From Steromphala cineraria (lineage: Eukaryota; Mollusca; Gastropoda; Trochida; Trochidae): a DNA stretch of 64,000 bases. Shown one piece after another: positions 26,231-39,339 of this stretch. The notes below the pieces were generated by a model that saw only the letters and a list, made by a program, of their open reading frames with translations, made no database searches and was not told where the DNA came from. Each line of letters starts with the position of its first letter. Positions within the stretch are counted from its first letter, which is position 1. The position numbers were made by a program, and so were the translations under genes. Location: assembly GCA_916613615.1 (NCBI GenBank), contig OU744734.1:35098801-35162800 (forward strand), given 5' to 3'.

Positions 26231-28892
26231 TTTATTTTTTACACAAAAGTCTTTTATTACCCACAGGGTGGAATATAAGTAGTGACATGATTTCAGTGTG
26301 AGTACATGAGCGCATATTATTTTAGGCTAGCAATGATTGTTGTAGATCGAGCGACTACCGGTAAATTTACGCATGAAGCGTCATATAACCCTTGTTCGCG
26401 ACGTCAGTGTAGGGAAGCAGGCCCTTTTCTTGACATTTTTAATTTTTCATGAAAATATGAGTAAAACCCTCGCTGTCGCTCGGGTAATACACAAATATCA
26501 CACGTTTTGCATGAAGTCATATGACACACTTCCTTTGGTAATAATCTCTCTATTTAAAATATTTGGGATTATGTCATGTCTACATACATGTATTTATAAA
26601 TATGAAAATATTATACATGTACTTTTCCCATTACGTTTTCTATTAAGTCATTAAACTTATGTTTTATCTGTCATATAAAGAGATAAACTTATTTCAAAAA
26701 GTCATCAAGCTTATATATAATTTGCTGTAGGCACATATTGTATAAAAACCAATAGTAGTCATTTAATTAGTAATACTATGTATTGTATGTATGTTTAAAT
26801 GTGTAACCTTGTTTCAAGTTCTCAACTAAGTCATTTTGAAAATCGAAATAAAGAACATTGAAAACCTATTTTACAAATCAATCAGAAATCAAATACTCCA
26901 AATTCACACTTGATAAATAGATTCCTAAAAAATCTATCATGATTTCAGTGACGTTTTGTGGATAAAAACCATGTTTTTGCATGTTCAAGATTTCAGATTA
27001 GCGCAAACACGTGTGCGGGTACACGCTTGTATGAACACGTGAAAGCTCCGATGCATCGTACTTAGCATGTGTTTCCTGTGCGTATACTCCAGTTGTATCA
27101 GTGCCAGGAGTTTTTGACGTAAATGCTCAATGGTTGGTTTCTCGCGCTATTTCAGGCTGATAGCATCTACAAGCTTGTTGCATACCACAAAAAATTATCT
27201 CTACCAGGTTGATTACGATTTAAATGTTCTACATGGCCGTGCTTTTAAAATCGTTTTGGTGTTTCAATGTCATTTTTAAAGTGCTCTAGCACATTTTATC
27301 GAAATTTTATATTTCAAAATTTTCCCTACAGGACTTATTTATGCTAAGGTATATCTCAAATAAATAAAATATATTTCCTCATCAGATTTTCTCTAACAGG
27401 TTTATTTGCAACATAAATATTCTCCTCGAAGATGCATTTGATGTGTTTACATTTCCTTTTTGCTATTTGAGTGAAAATCTTAATCACTGAGAAGGTTGAT
27501 AAGTCGTTAAGCTGTTTTAGATTTTATTTTAAATAGGATGATAGGGAGACTCGGACATGATATTTTAAGATTTTATGTAGCCAGTTTCAGTTTTGCTATT
27601 GTATCTATTTGCTTTTGTGAATCTATTGTTTTATGACATTAGCACTGCGAGTAGACAAAATCTGTACTTATTCTCTGCCATGTAAATGATCGAAGTACAT
27701 TTCCAATAACTTCTTGACAAACCTGTAAGTTTCAGGTTTCTATTCAAATATATTATCTAGTTTGATCAATTCATTTTTATTGAAGTGGTGATTTTACGAG
27801 TGCTTCCATGCAATTCTTGAATTTATATTTTACTTGTTTAAAAATAAGTAAATACAACAAGTTAAATACAAAACAAACTTACAAATGATCAATATGAAGC
27901 TATAATATTGAATATTGAGTTTGTATCAACGTTTTAAAGTTTGACATTTAGATTTAAAATCATCTTGTTGAAGTCGTACGAAGTTTTAAGGATATATTTC
28001 TATGATAATGCGACGGCTTATTTGGACGAGTATAACATTTATGTAGTTTTAGTTAAGCAATGTTATTATAACTTCATTTGCTGTCCTTCGTTAGGTCAAG
28101 TTGAGCTTGAACGTCATAACCCTTAAAAACTATTTTTGAAATAGAATCGTACGTCATGTGGAATATCAAAGTTCAAAGTCGTTTATTTTCTAATAAATGT
28201 CAACACAAACTTTATTCAAAGGCAAGGAAACAATTCATTGTCTCAGCACAGCCATCAATTCCATAAAATTCGTAAACCTTTTTATGGCACATATTTATTT
28301 TCGAAGACATGTCGTTTTCAAAACGATTAAAAATTCCTATTGTGAAAGAATAAACATCAAACATCTGGTTAAAGAATTTTGCCTTTTAAATGGTATTTTG
28401 GTATTTGAAAATCATAGAAACTAATTCTTTTCACATCAGTGGGGTCTTTTTTTCACGGGAGACCACATATCATATTCACCGTTTTCACTTGACTCCGAAC
28501 ACTGAAATGCGCCTCTGCCGTGTCATGTTACCACGGCGATGACAGACGTTATCAAAGCAAGAGTCAAAAGTCCTCAGCAGGGCGGGCACGGTAAAAAAGT
28601 GATACCTCAAACAGCTCATCGCCAATGAAGACTGCCCTTAATCAGTGTTATCAGCATTCTTCACATTATTGTAGCAGTAAATTATCACAAAAAGACTGTG
28701 GTGCTGATATATATACATACTTTTGTTTCTGGGTCGCACATCAATGGGCGCCATCTTGGACAGATGTCACGTGGTGATTGACGAAGTTCCGCGAGATGAC
28801 CACGAGAGGTCAAATGTTGATATATTTTCCTTGTTAAGGGCAGCCAGTATGAATATGAAATGGTTTTCCAAATTTTACAGTGCACACAACCA
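26231..28892. other. Non-coding stretch
   Basis: No supported gene. Open frames at 26373-26654 and 28197-28424 resemble no family and lack splice support. A weak GTGCTCTAGCAC at about 27281 recalls the element termini. Confidence 0.4.
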
Positions 28893-29007
28893 CAGGGACT
28901 TGTATTGCTAATAAAAACTGTTCCTAGTAAGAATTATTAGTAATAGGCGATTATCGTATTCAAGTATTCTTACTAGGAACAGTTTTTATTAGCAATACAA
29001 GTCCCTG
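28893..29007. repeat. Perfect 42-bp inverted repeat (hairpin)
   Basis: Positions 28893-28934 are exactly inverted at 28966-29007, with a 31-bp loop. Arms begin CAGGGACTTGTATTGC. The identity implies a recent insertion or arm homogenisation. Confidence 0.92.
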
Positions 29008-29096
29008 TGCACACAACTTCTGACGTTTGATCCATAAATTATTAATATTTTTTCGAAGAGTTCTATATCTCAGATAATAATTAGAGGTTATAACAT

Positions 29097-29213
29097 GTCA
29101 CTTTTCATATCATACCTAATATCAGCTCGAGACCCCCATATCAGCCCGAGGATTGCAGGCCAGAGGGCTGATATGGGTCTCGGGCTGATATTAGGTATGA
29201 TATGAAAAGTGAC
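29097..29213. repeat. Second long inverted repeat, about 50-bp arms
   Basis: GTCACTTTTCATATCATACC leads through TAATATCAGC and GAGACCC to a centre near 29155. It returns as GGTCTCGGGCTGATATTAGG and TATGATATGAAAAGTGAC, with few mismatches. Further right, GATATGGATTTGCGGACCGG occurs twice (about 29499 and 29531), perhaps the same insertion cluster. Confidence 0.88.
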
Positions 29214-29663
29214 ATTTTGTAACCTTTTTATCACATATCAAACTTTTTTTTCTACAACAATTTTATCAAAAAAAGCTATGGAAGTTAAAACGATCATGCT
29301 TTTAAGAGTTAAGTTTGAGAAAGATACTGTGAGCAGCTCAACTTTTCAAATTACTAGAATATTGAATCCTTTGATGTTTTAAAAAAATTAACAGTTAAAG
29401 CGTCAACAACATTGTTTTGAGTGAAGTTAACGCACAACTCACCATCTATGCAGAAAATGACGTTACACTGCAAAGGGAGATAGCTCTAACCTGATATTGA
29501 TATGGATTTGCGGACCGGTTTCATATGGCTGATATGGATTTGCGGACCGGGCGGCAATATGGATGCTGTGTCCTTGCCTCTATCACACATGCAAAACACC
29601 CCATATTATTGTTAGATATATGATAAAACATGTTATTGTCATTTCGAATAGAAAGTTTTGAGT

Positions 29664-29853
29664 TAGACTAACATTTAGTCCCCGAAAAAAGAGTTCTTTA
29701 CTAATTTCAATATTTTAATTATTTATTTGAAAAGAAATAAAATAAGCAGCCCTGAACAATACTAGAGGCATCTAGACTTTCCAATATTTTCTAGACTTAG
29801 GAAGGCCTCTTTATTCATTTTTTTTTTGCTTTAGGGTCTGGATAATAGACTAG
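29664..29853 (+). repeat. Short interspersed element, TAGACTAACA family
   Basis: It begins TAGACTAACATTTAGTCC and ends GGTCTGGATAATAGACTA. It contains GAGGCATCTAGACTTTCC. The copy at 49340-49518 is the closest relative (shared AAAGAGTTCTT and GAGGCATCTAGACTTGCC). Confidence 0.75.
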
Positions 29854-30509
29854 TTTTGAGTCTTCGGTTTTAGAATTTTCTCCATCATTTATTATTCAAA
29901 AACCGAAGTACATCAAAATAAAATTTCTCGTTTGCCAACTTCCTAACCCTCCACGAACCGTCTAAATGTGATATGTTGACAATATTTTGATTCCCCGCAT
30001 GAAAACATATCAGATGAATACGTATTGTTTATAGTCTCTGAAACTTAGAACACAAATTTGGAAAAGAAAGCATACGTTGTTATTGTACGGTCAAAATCTT
30101 GAAGCGCCGGTCAAAGGAAACGCCCTGCCGTCAATATATCACTCTAACCTTTGATTTATAGGTTTATTTTCTCAGTATATTCTGAGATGAAAACTATTCT
30201 TTTTTCACATAGAGAGAACCACCCAAACCGGTATCATAATATTTTTATTGCCCGTTTAAGATATCGCTGTTAAATGGGTATAAAAAGTTTACACATTTTG
30301 TAATCAGGTGTGACGTCATAAATAAGACATAATGGTTAAGCATGACGTCACAATATAAGCGGGCGGCAGCCATATGGCTACATGGGCGAATTTCTTTAAA
30401 GTTTTGGATATATAATTTGCCAAGTAATAAATAAAAACTAATCTCAGTTCTGTTTAATAACAACTTTATGTAATTCGTGAATGGTATATCGGTATTCAAC
30501 TTCGCCCGT

Positions 30510-30873
30510 TTAAAGGGGCAGTAGCACGTTTTTTGACAATTTTATATTTTCAATGTTTCACTGATAATTGTGAGTTAATGCTAAATGCATTACTCATATA
30601 GTGTCAAAAATCTTATTTCACAAACCAATCATCCATAGTCAGAGAATAAATTATAAAGATTCTCATAAATTCCATTGGCAGCCATTTTTGTGTGAACCCC
30701 TTTTATTCATTTTGTGTAAGAAAAGGAATCTCATGGCTGAACTTCACATTATATATTTGATTTTTGTCTGCATCATTTAGTTTCAATACATTGTCTATAT
30801 ACTGGAACCATTCATTTTCATTTTTCTGACATCACCTTATATTCCCCATAAAAACGTGCTACTGCCCCTTTAA
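30510..30873 (+). mobile_element. TTAA-flanked inverted-repeat element, copy 3
   Basis: TTAA|AGGGGCAGTAGCACG starts the element and CGTGCTACTGCCCCT|TTAA ends it. Orientation is as in the copy at 1975. The core reads CATTGGCAGCCATTTTTGTG, and the right sub-end has CTGACATCACCTTATATTCC. Confidence 0.87.
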
Positions 30874-31920
30874 TACCAAAACATTCACGAGTTTCATAAA
30901 AATGTTCTTAATATTTCTCTTATTGATGGCTCCCTAAGGAATAACTCGAGAATCTTTCTTGCTCATTTTAGGCTTGCTGCATTAAGAAATTTGCTTTGGT
31001 AAGAGCACACCGCCTTCTTCAGTGACTAGACGTAAGATCAAGGTGATTTCTTAGTGGACTATCATATAGGGAAAGCTAAGTTTCAGCACGCTGAAAAGCT
31101 GGCACAGTTAAGGAGACGTATGTTACTTTACAAGGGAAGCTAGGGCGTCTTAATTGTATTTTCTATTTGATTTTGATTAATCATGTTTTATTCTTGAAGA
31201 AAAGGGTGAGAAACAAGTTACAATAGCTTCTTAGAATTATTTCTACATAAATATATAATATGATAATATATAATAAACATTGTTATATTGTTCATAAATC
31301 AGATTGAAACTCAGACCTTTTTAATATTTTTGGCAGTTGAATATTTTATATGTTAAAGGTACTCAATAATTAGGAAAACGTCTAGAGCAAATCTAAATCT
31401 AAACCTAAATACAGCGCCAACAAACATATAATGCGGACATGTTCTTTCACATTTCACAAAGATGAATAAATAAGATTTATATCCGAAAATTTCAGAAGGT
31501 GCTGATAATCTTTCAAAAAGAGATTTGCAGTCTCCCATTCATCCCCAGAATTTATTATCAAGTGTTGAAATAAAAACATAACTCACAATGTAATACAGCT
31601 CCGAATTTACCGTATTTCGGTTTTATCTTAGCCTATAGCGATCCCCGACACAACGATAAGTATATGATAAGTATTTAATCTAACCCCGGTATGAACTCTT
31701 CTTGGGAGAAGACAGAAAGAGAGATACTACTTCTTTACAACTGATAATCACTTGACATGAATAAGGCGTCTGACGGATCCCAGCGCCAAAAACATGTTCG
31801 TTATCTTCTAATGTTCTGAGGTGATACTCTCTACACTGTAAAGTTCGTGGAGTCTTGTTGAAAAAATAACTTGAAGTTAAACGATTTTAAAATTAATTGT
31901 CACTGGTGAAATTTAACAGA

Positions 31921-32520
31921 TTTGAATGTTTTATGAAACCTTCATGAGATGAAAGTGTGATTGTTGTTAAAGAGAACCTTATTCAAAGTGAAAATGTTAG
32001 AGATGCTGCGAATATGACCATATGCTAGAATATTCGTTAATAAAAAGGTTTAATTATTCAACCGGAACTTTTTAGGACTTTATTTAGTTTATGAGACATT
32101 CATGAGATGAAAGTGTGATTGTTGTTATAGAGCAGATTATTTAAAGAAAATGTTAGAGATGCTGCGAATATTACCATATGCAAGAATATTCGTTAATAAA
32201 AAGGTTTTTTAATATTAACCGGAACTTTTGAGGACTTTACTTTGTTTATGAGACCTTCATGAGATGAGAGTGTGATTGTTGTTATAGAGAAGATTTTTAA
32301 AGAAAATGTTAGAGATGCTGCGAATATTACCATATGCAAAAATAGTCTTTGACAAAAAGGTTTAATCTTTTAACCGGAACTTTTGAGGACTTTACTTTGT
32401 TTATGAGACCTTCATGAGATGAGACTGTGACTGTTGTTATAGAGAAGATTATTTAAAGAACAAATGTTAAGTGAATATGCAAGAATATTCGTTAATAAAA
32501 ATGTTTTATCTGTTTAACAG
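31921..32520. repeat. Four-copy tandem array, about 157-bp unit
   Basis: TTCATGAGATGAAAGTGTG-like starts occur at 31941, 32099, 32256 and 32411. Each is followed by ATTGTTGTTATAGAG, AAATGTTAGAGATGCTGCG, AAGAATATTCGTTAATAAAA and CCGGAACTTTT. The last copy is shortened. Confidence 0.88.
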
Positions 32521-32803
32521 AACTGAATTATTTGCCTAAATGTTACAAACTGTTCTCTTACAAAGAAATGCCTTTATCAGATTGTCCTTATTTTACTCGT
32601 ATTGACTCGAGGCCAATTTAAACAATCTGTTTATTCAAAAATCTTACATGATCTTCCAGCCTTGGCAAAAGACATACGCATTTCTAATTAAGTAAATACT
32701 TTTCACACGTTGCATGCACTTGCACAGTGTGAATCAGTACATATCGTCATAGGAATTTACTTGACTTGTCATTAATAAACATTATGAGAACACCTGCACA
32801 TGT

Positions 32804-33085
32804 GTTCGAGAACACAGGTCCATTCAGCATATGACTAGTTACAAAGGTCTTTGAACTTTGTTTTGCCTTTATAGATGTTTAAACTAACAATATTAGATGT
32901 TCGAGAACACAGGTTCATTCAGCATATGACTAGTTACAAAGTTCTTTGAACTTTCTTTTGCCTTTATAGATATTTGAACTAACAATAGATGTTCGAGAAC
33001 ACAGGTTCATTCAGCATATGACTAGTTACGAAGGTCTTTCAACTTTGTTTTGCCTTATATAGATTTTTGAACTAACAATAGATTT
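32804..33085. repeat. Three-copy tandem array, 92-95-bp unit
   Basis: GTTCGAGAACACAGGT starts units at 32804, 32899 and 32991. Each continues with TCATTCAGCATATGACTAGT, TTTGCCTTTATAGAT and GAACTAACAATA. It lies about 650 bp upstream of the first certain exon. Confidence 0.9.
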
Positions 33086-33728
33086 TGCTTGCCATTCACA
33101 TCTCTCGTTAAAGATATTTTCTATTATTAAACAATATTTTCTGTTTTTAAACAATAACGGAATCTGACAAAGTATCCATGTATATGAAACTAGCAATGGA
33201 CATTATATCTATTGATGATTAGTTTTACATTCTTTTAGTTTATATCATTATCATTATACCCATACTTTGATCAATTGTGAACGAATATCTTGTATCTCGT
33301 TATAGTCATGATGCCTTGGAATCCTTTCACAAAGTAATTATAAACACTTGCTTAGGTAAACCTGCCTTTCTAAACGTTGCACAAAAGATGACCTATGCCA
33401 CTTCAACGTTATAACTCAAGTAAATGCATGTTTTGTAAAAGCGTTTTGAGTACTGCGCCCTTTTCGGCAATGAATTCCAACCTTAATATGATTTATGAAG
33501 ACGCAGTCAAGTTCAGCCGCAGTAAACCAACGAGTTGGCACATAAAAAAGGATAAAACGAGACTTAAATAACGAGTTTTATTTTCGCATGATACCTCTTT
33601 TTGGGAAAGGCGAAGTCTCTCACGATCACATTGCCTGGTTTACTTATAATGATTACCATAACATTACGGACTTTATTTATTAAATTATTATAAAACAAAC
33701 TTATATTAATTTAAATTTTTGTTTTCAG

Positions 33729-33877
33729 AACACCCGGCACTCACACTTCGGCACCTCCAGCAATTAGTCTATAGTCAAAGATGGCGTGAATACCCGGAAT
33801 ATGCCACCTTCTCTGGTAACCATGAATACGACGATGTATTGGAAGCATACACTTTGGAGGCGTTCAAACGTCGAAAG
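33729..33877 (+). CDS. DUF885 gene, first certain exon
   Basis: The exon follows a TTTTCAG acceptor and ends at AAG|gtagg. It begins with the last two bases of a split codon (..AA, so Lys, Gln or Glu), which means a coding exon must lie upstream. It ends on a codon boundary. The encoded 49 residues contain LRHLQQLVYSQRW, then EYPEYATFSGNHEYDD and EAFKRRK. This matches the start of the DUF885 domain, where a short helix, a P-E-x-A-T-x-x-G segment and a YDD-like turn are typical. The frame stays open for about 20 codons past the donor, but those have no family resemblance. Two degenerate tandem arrays end about 650 bp upstream. Confidence 0.87.
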
Positions 33878-34979
33878 GTAGGACAATCAGTCGAAAATTC
33901 TTTGATTGGCATTCTAGAGTTTAAATTTGGTATTTGAATTATGTATATCAACTAATATAGAATTATGAAGCAAAGTTTATTGATATTCAACTTCTTTATA
34001 CGTCGCTTTTGCACATGTATAAAGTTGTATCAATATGTTGCCTTCATCATTATTAACAAAGGGATAACCATTACCGTTAAACATGTATGCAATAGTTAAA
34101 ACCCCTCCCTGTTTAAAGTTGTAAATACTGACAGTTCGTTTTTGACAAATTGACCTCAACTATGATTTCAACTGTAAGCAAGACAGGATTGGCCTTACAA
34201 CGCCTAAGGGGCAAGTGCTTATTGCTTAGAGTTACTAGTTTCGTCCATTGATCTGGACTCGTCAGACTGAAGAAACAATGATTCAGTGATACCCAATGGG
34301 CTGAAACTTACCACCACGTTTTTATTTTAAGATTTCAACTGGTTCAGCACTAATAAAACCTAGTTCATTTAAATATTTTAATACATTTTAAAGATTAACA
34401 TTTTTGTTGATTTATATTTGACAACTTGATAAGGAAGAAAACTTCTTGGATATTAATACTGTCACATTAAATAATATTACAATTTTTTGTACATATTTAA
34501 CACTTACACAACCTGGAATTCAGTCACTTTTGCCTAATTTATTTTGCACTCCAATCACGAACTTTTTCGTCATTTCGGTCAAGTGTATGCCGACCAGTAA
34601 TACTGTGGAGAAGCTTAGTGTCAAAATAATTTTTTTATTTAAGATACAATTTAGTGATCTTATGAAAGAAATTACTTCTTTTGTCATCATGAAATAGTTT
34701 GTTTGAAATATGGTTAAAATGTTGTTTTCAAGAAAATTGGCGGCCATTTTGGATTTTTTGTCATGTGACCAGGTTCCCGCGGTCGAAACATTTGAATCTT
34801 AGTCAAAATGATAACATACATGTCTAACGATCATGCATGATATTTCATGCCAGATTTTTCAATTTGGTAAACTTTTTACACTAAGCAAGGACGTTCATAG
34901 CTCATGAAAGTCATTGCGCTAAGCTACTACACTAGATGATACTGCCACCCCGCCCAACACTGTACTCCAAACAATACCC

Positions 34980-35393
34980 TTAAAGGGACCATTCGAGTGG
35001 GGTATTTTTTGTGGAAACGAAATTCAAATGAATTTCCTGTTTACACTTATATATGATTTTCACATAATAATTTCATACTTTTTTTCAAATATGTTTGTGA
35101 GGTTAGCATTTCAGTTATTAAAGATTTAACAATTTGACAAAATTACAAAAATAAAAACATCGTGAAATTAAACCAATCATTGAAGCTACGATCGTGGAAT
35201 TCATTACTACGACAAAATGCTGTCGTAACTGATAACTTTTATTATGAATTATTTATAAATATGCTCCTCTTCTATCAATCAAGTAGTTATTTCTAAATTT
35301 TTTAAATGAATAAGAATAATACAGCACATTTGTTTTCTCGCAAAGCTAACATTTCAAGATAGCGGATGAAAGTCGATCGATTGGTGCCTTTAA
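34980..35393. mobile_element. TTAA-flanked inverted-repeat element (AGGGACCATTCGA type)
   Basis: The left end is TTAA|AGGGACCATTCGAG. The right end, read in reverse, is TTAA|AGGCACCAATCGATCG, an imperfect inverted match. The 400-bp interior is non-coding and AT-rich. Its right TTAA (35390-35393) is also the left TTAA of the next element. Confidence 0.65.
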
Positions 35394-35871
35394 AGAGACA
35401 CAGAGTATGTTGATAGGATCACAATTGTCAAATTTTGAAATCGATGTTATAACATCGGGAATCACTAACTGTTACTGAAAATAACAAGTTAAAGGTCAAT
35501 CAGTACGGCCATTCAAAGTCGGGATTTTGATCGAAAACCGGACAATGTGGCTCGAGTGGCGCTCGCAAATTCGCTAAACGTAATTTTGAAACCTTGTCAT
35601 AAGCTGACAGGAAGATATATTCGATTCGATAGTGTTTATTAGGTATTGTAACTAATAGGTAGATTAATTGGATGCCTAATTTCGAATATTAAACGTATTT
35701 GAGATGTTTTCTTGATTTTTCCATAAAATCAAACATTTTAGAGATATTATGCATAAATGGATATATTTGCAAGTCCAGTGATGAAATATGAACTTCAATT
35801 AGCATATAAGATATTTTGTAGCTTATCAAAACCATATACAATTTTAAGAAAGATACTCTGTGTCACTTTAA
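35390..35871. mobile_element. TTAA-flanked inverted-repeat element (AGAGACACAGAGTAT type)
   Basis: The left end is TTAA|AGAGACACAGAGTATG. The right end, read in reverse, is TTAA|AGTGACACAGAGTATC, a 15-bp terminal repeat with one mismatch. Interior about 470 bp, non-coding. Confidence 0.8.
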
Positions 35872-36095
35872 AGCAAGTCTAGCTACTACCCTTACAACAA
35901 ACGAGACAGATGCAGAGACCAAACAACGTGTAGAAAATCTCAGTTATTTGGCTTCGGCCTCGTTTCGCTTTCAGGGCATCTCTGGAACTCTGCCCTCGTT
36001 GAATGATCTGAACTCTCAGTGAATAATCATCTTGTTAAGGAGAAAAAACATCGTGTCGGCCTATGCTCGAACCTCATCCTTTATTATCAGAACAT

Positions 36096-36260
36096 TAGTC
36101 TAACACTTAGGACTCTGAAACGAAATTTGGTCAATAAATGTAATATTTGAAATAAGAAATAGATATAATGAAAGAGAGACTGAGATTTCTTCATTTTCAG
36201 AAGAACAAAATTGAGCTTGTCATAGACTTGATTTGACTTTTATCTCTTTCTGACAGACTA
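36096..36260 (+). repeat. Short interspersed element, TAGTCTAACA family
   Basis: It begins TAGTCTAACACTTAGGACTC and ends TTCTGACAGACTA. The copy at 5254 has the closest start. Confidence 0.6.
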
Positions 36261-36884
36261 TCAGAAAATTTGTAGAAGCCATTAGCATGTTTTCATACAC
36301 ACTGTATAACAGTTTATACAATGTCATAAAAAATGTTAAGTCTACTGTTTACGATGGAAATGAAAATTTTCGGGATTGTAAATTTAGTCTAAAACATGAT
36401 ACATTTGATGAAAATAAATATCTATGAAGTCATTCAAAAGCGGTTTAAAAGTCATCACGTCCATGACATCACTGCATTGTGATGTAATCAGGATTTTGGT
36501 TTTTGAATAGTGCCATAAAGGCTATGGCTCTTACATACCCTTGTCCTACAAATTATTCAAATACCTGTGGCTCATCTTTTGCGTAATCAATGTTCGCGAA
36601 CCCAATGTCTATGAATTTCATTTTCACATGTCACGTCATTTTCAAGGCATATAATGTGACGTGTATCTTGTGGAAAGGGAAGCACTTAAAGTGCATGTTA
36701 CTACCTGATTTAAGCAATGGGTAATTTTTTACATGAATTCCAAGGAAGACCCTTCAACATTGTAGTAGAGAAACTCACTCAACTCATTATAGGGAAATTA
36801 ACACAGGAGTGGCTCGGTTCAAACTCCTCATGAGAACGAGCAAAAATAAAGCTTTACTAAAAACCTGACTCTACGAATCGTACA

Positions 36885-37252
36885 TACCGTAAATCATTGA
36901 AAAATCGCCTGCCTTGTATAAACGCCTACATTAAAAGATATCCTGGTCGCAGCGGTCTTTCTAATAAATAATCGTTAAATAATCGCCGGGTTTTATTTAA
37001 CAATGTAAACAAACTTGTCAATATTGTCTTTTGTACTTCATATAGGCATTCTCGTGCAATTTTAAACATTAATTTATGTAATATATTTTATATAAATATT
37101 TCCTGTCATTACATTTTTGATGTGGATATTTCAAAACTTCACAATCACATCATTGGTCTGAAATACACAATCGCCTGCCTTGAATAATCGCCTGGTCCAA
37201 ACGACGTTTGAAAAAAAATAATTGCCCGGCTATTAATCAAGGATTTACGGTA
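36885..37252. mobile_element. TA-flanked inverted-repeat element (CCGTAAATC ends), copy 1
   Basis: TA|CCGTAAATCATTGA starts and TCAAGGATTTACGG|TA ends the element. Subterminal motifs AATCGCCTGCCTTG and ATTGCCCGG repeat at both sides. Interior non-coding. TA target site and size suit a mariner-type non-autonomous element; no transposase is present. Confidence 0.8.
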
Positions 37253-38116
37253 CAAGATTTCTTATATTGGCTACTGCATCTTTGCTTAAACGTGAACATT
37301 GAAATTCTTTCGTAATTTTCGACAATATGGGATACAACCAGCGAGACTTCGAGTGGTACATAAAGTTTAGTTTATATGAGTTGTGAGTGATGTTCTTGTT
37401 TCAATGGCGAATGAAATGATTTTGTGGATGGTAAACTTCCTCAATTTTCGTGTTAAAAATAAGAAGGTAATTCCAAAATGATTCTTTTCCTTCATAACTT
37501 TTACACGATGGAAATGTAATTATTGCAAAGTTGATCTTTAAGAATGATATCATATTTCATGTAGAGATTATTATAATTGATCCAATTTCTTTTATTTTTT
37601 AATGTAATTAGTTGAAAAAGAATTCTGCCTAAACCTTCACGCATTAAGGTCAGTACGAAACTATCCAAAATATTTCTGAATAAAAAAATTCAACGAGAAA
37701 TTCTTGATTTAAACGAAAACACCACTTCTGTATATATAAGTATGTAAGTATGGTTTATTTTAGTTTTATGAGGCAAATAGTAACCTTTTACCACTGATGC
37801 TCTCAGGCTAATAACCAGATACAATCTAACCAATAACTCTTTTATCTCGGAGATATCTCCTTATGTTTTACTGTAAAACACCAGCAAGTGTCCATCTGTT
37901 AGACTGATTGGTAATAAAGCAATTTATAAGATTCTTCAACCCCAATTGACTGAGAATAAACGTACTATAAACCTAGATTATTTATATCTTATTGGCAAAG
38001 GGGTAATTCCGTATCAACCATAACCATCTTTCGAACATTGAGATACAAATACCTCACGAAAACGAAAATACATGTTACCATTGCAAAGAAAATGTTTTCA
38101 ATCTAAATTTGCAATT

Positions 38117-38480
38117 TTAAAGGGGCAGAAGCACGTTTTTTGATAATTTTATATTTTAAAATTCTCACTGATAAGTATTAGTTAATGCTAAACATATCAT
38201 TTTGACAGTGTCAAAAATCTCATTACACAAGCCAATCATCCATAGTCAGAGGACAACGTATGAAGATTTACATAAAATCCATTGGCGGTCAATTTGTGTG
38301 AACACCTTTTATCCATTTTGTGTAAGAAAAAGGAATCGCATGTCTAAACTTTACAATATGTAGTTAAATTATTACTGCTCAATTTAGTTTGAATACATTG
38401 TCTTTTAATTGGAACTATTAATTTTCATTTTCCTGACATCACCTTATATTCCCCCTAAAAACGTGCTACTGCCCCTTTAA
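38117..38480 (+). mobile_element. TTAA-flanked inverted-repeat element, copy 4
   Basis: TTAA|AGGGGCAGAAGCACG starts and CGTGCTACTGCCCCT|TTAA ends the element. Interior as in the copy at 1975, including ATTGGCGGTCAATTTGTGTG. Confidence 0.87.
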
Positions 38481-38735
38481 ATTGAACTTACAATGTTAAA
38501 TTATTTTTAATGTGAATCCAGCTCCCTACCTCATATACACAAGGTGTTCACACAAAAATGGCCGCCAGTGATTTTTACTTTATACCTGATAATTGCTTTT
38601 ACTACTTAAGGATAATCGGGTCAAGTAATTGGATGTTTGAGCTTCTGAAGATAACATTTGTCGCATATACTATTTTTTAAAAGGAAAATTTGAAGATTTA
38701 TTTTTATTTTAAAAATGTGCTACCCTCCCTTAAAT
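38481..38735 (+). mobile_element. Degenerate second element abutting copy 4
   Basis: Directly after copy 4, AAGGTGTTCACACAAAAATG with GCCGCCAG (38541 on) matches the family core. AAATGTGCTACCCTCCCTTAA at about 38710 matches a decayed right terminus. This suggests two related insertions in tandem. Confidence 0.55.
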
Positions 38736-39339
38736 ATCCATTCGTCGAGTAGATTGGTCTGTACTACTCGTGCTCATCCTCTTAACAAACTCTCGACTAG
38801 ACGACAATAATGTACTTCTTTGGTTGGTCAATGAAACTCTTTACAGCGTTGCATATAACAAGAGGGGCGATAAAAGTATTTATTTGATAGAAAAGAGGTA
38901 AATATTTTGACAGGGCGAACGAGTGTGCGAGTATAGAATACCCATGTATAATTCGCTTTGGTAGAACGATCCCACAATGCACTTTGATCCATACACGTGT
39001 AGTCACACCGGGAGTTTGATGTTTACCGGTGACGTCATAAACAAAATATTATAACTGTTGGAATGAATGTAGATGATAAAAACCATTATAAAAAATGCTA
39101 TAGTAACAATACAGTTTTATAACTTTAATTTGTTTTCTTCTCAACTCGAGTATATGTTATTGACAATTGGCAGAATAAAGATGAATCTGCCGTAGAGAAA
39201 TACCCAATGTTATAAATGACGCTAACTTACATAGTAAATGTGGTTCCAATTAGCGACAGTATATTATCAACCCTGTAAAGGCCACCACATACAAAAGACT
39301 ACAGTTCCCGTAATTGCATCTTACATAACATAAAGAGGT

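Noticed and set aside
30236..30513. Element bounded by a 10-bp direct repeat GCCCGTTTAA with two TGACGTCA motifs inside
   Set aside because: No matching terminal inverted repeats were found; the direct repeat could be chance next to the TTAA element.
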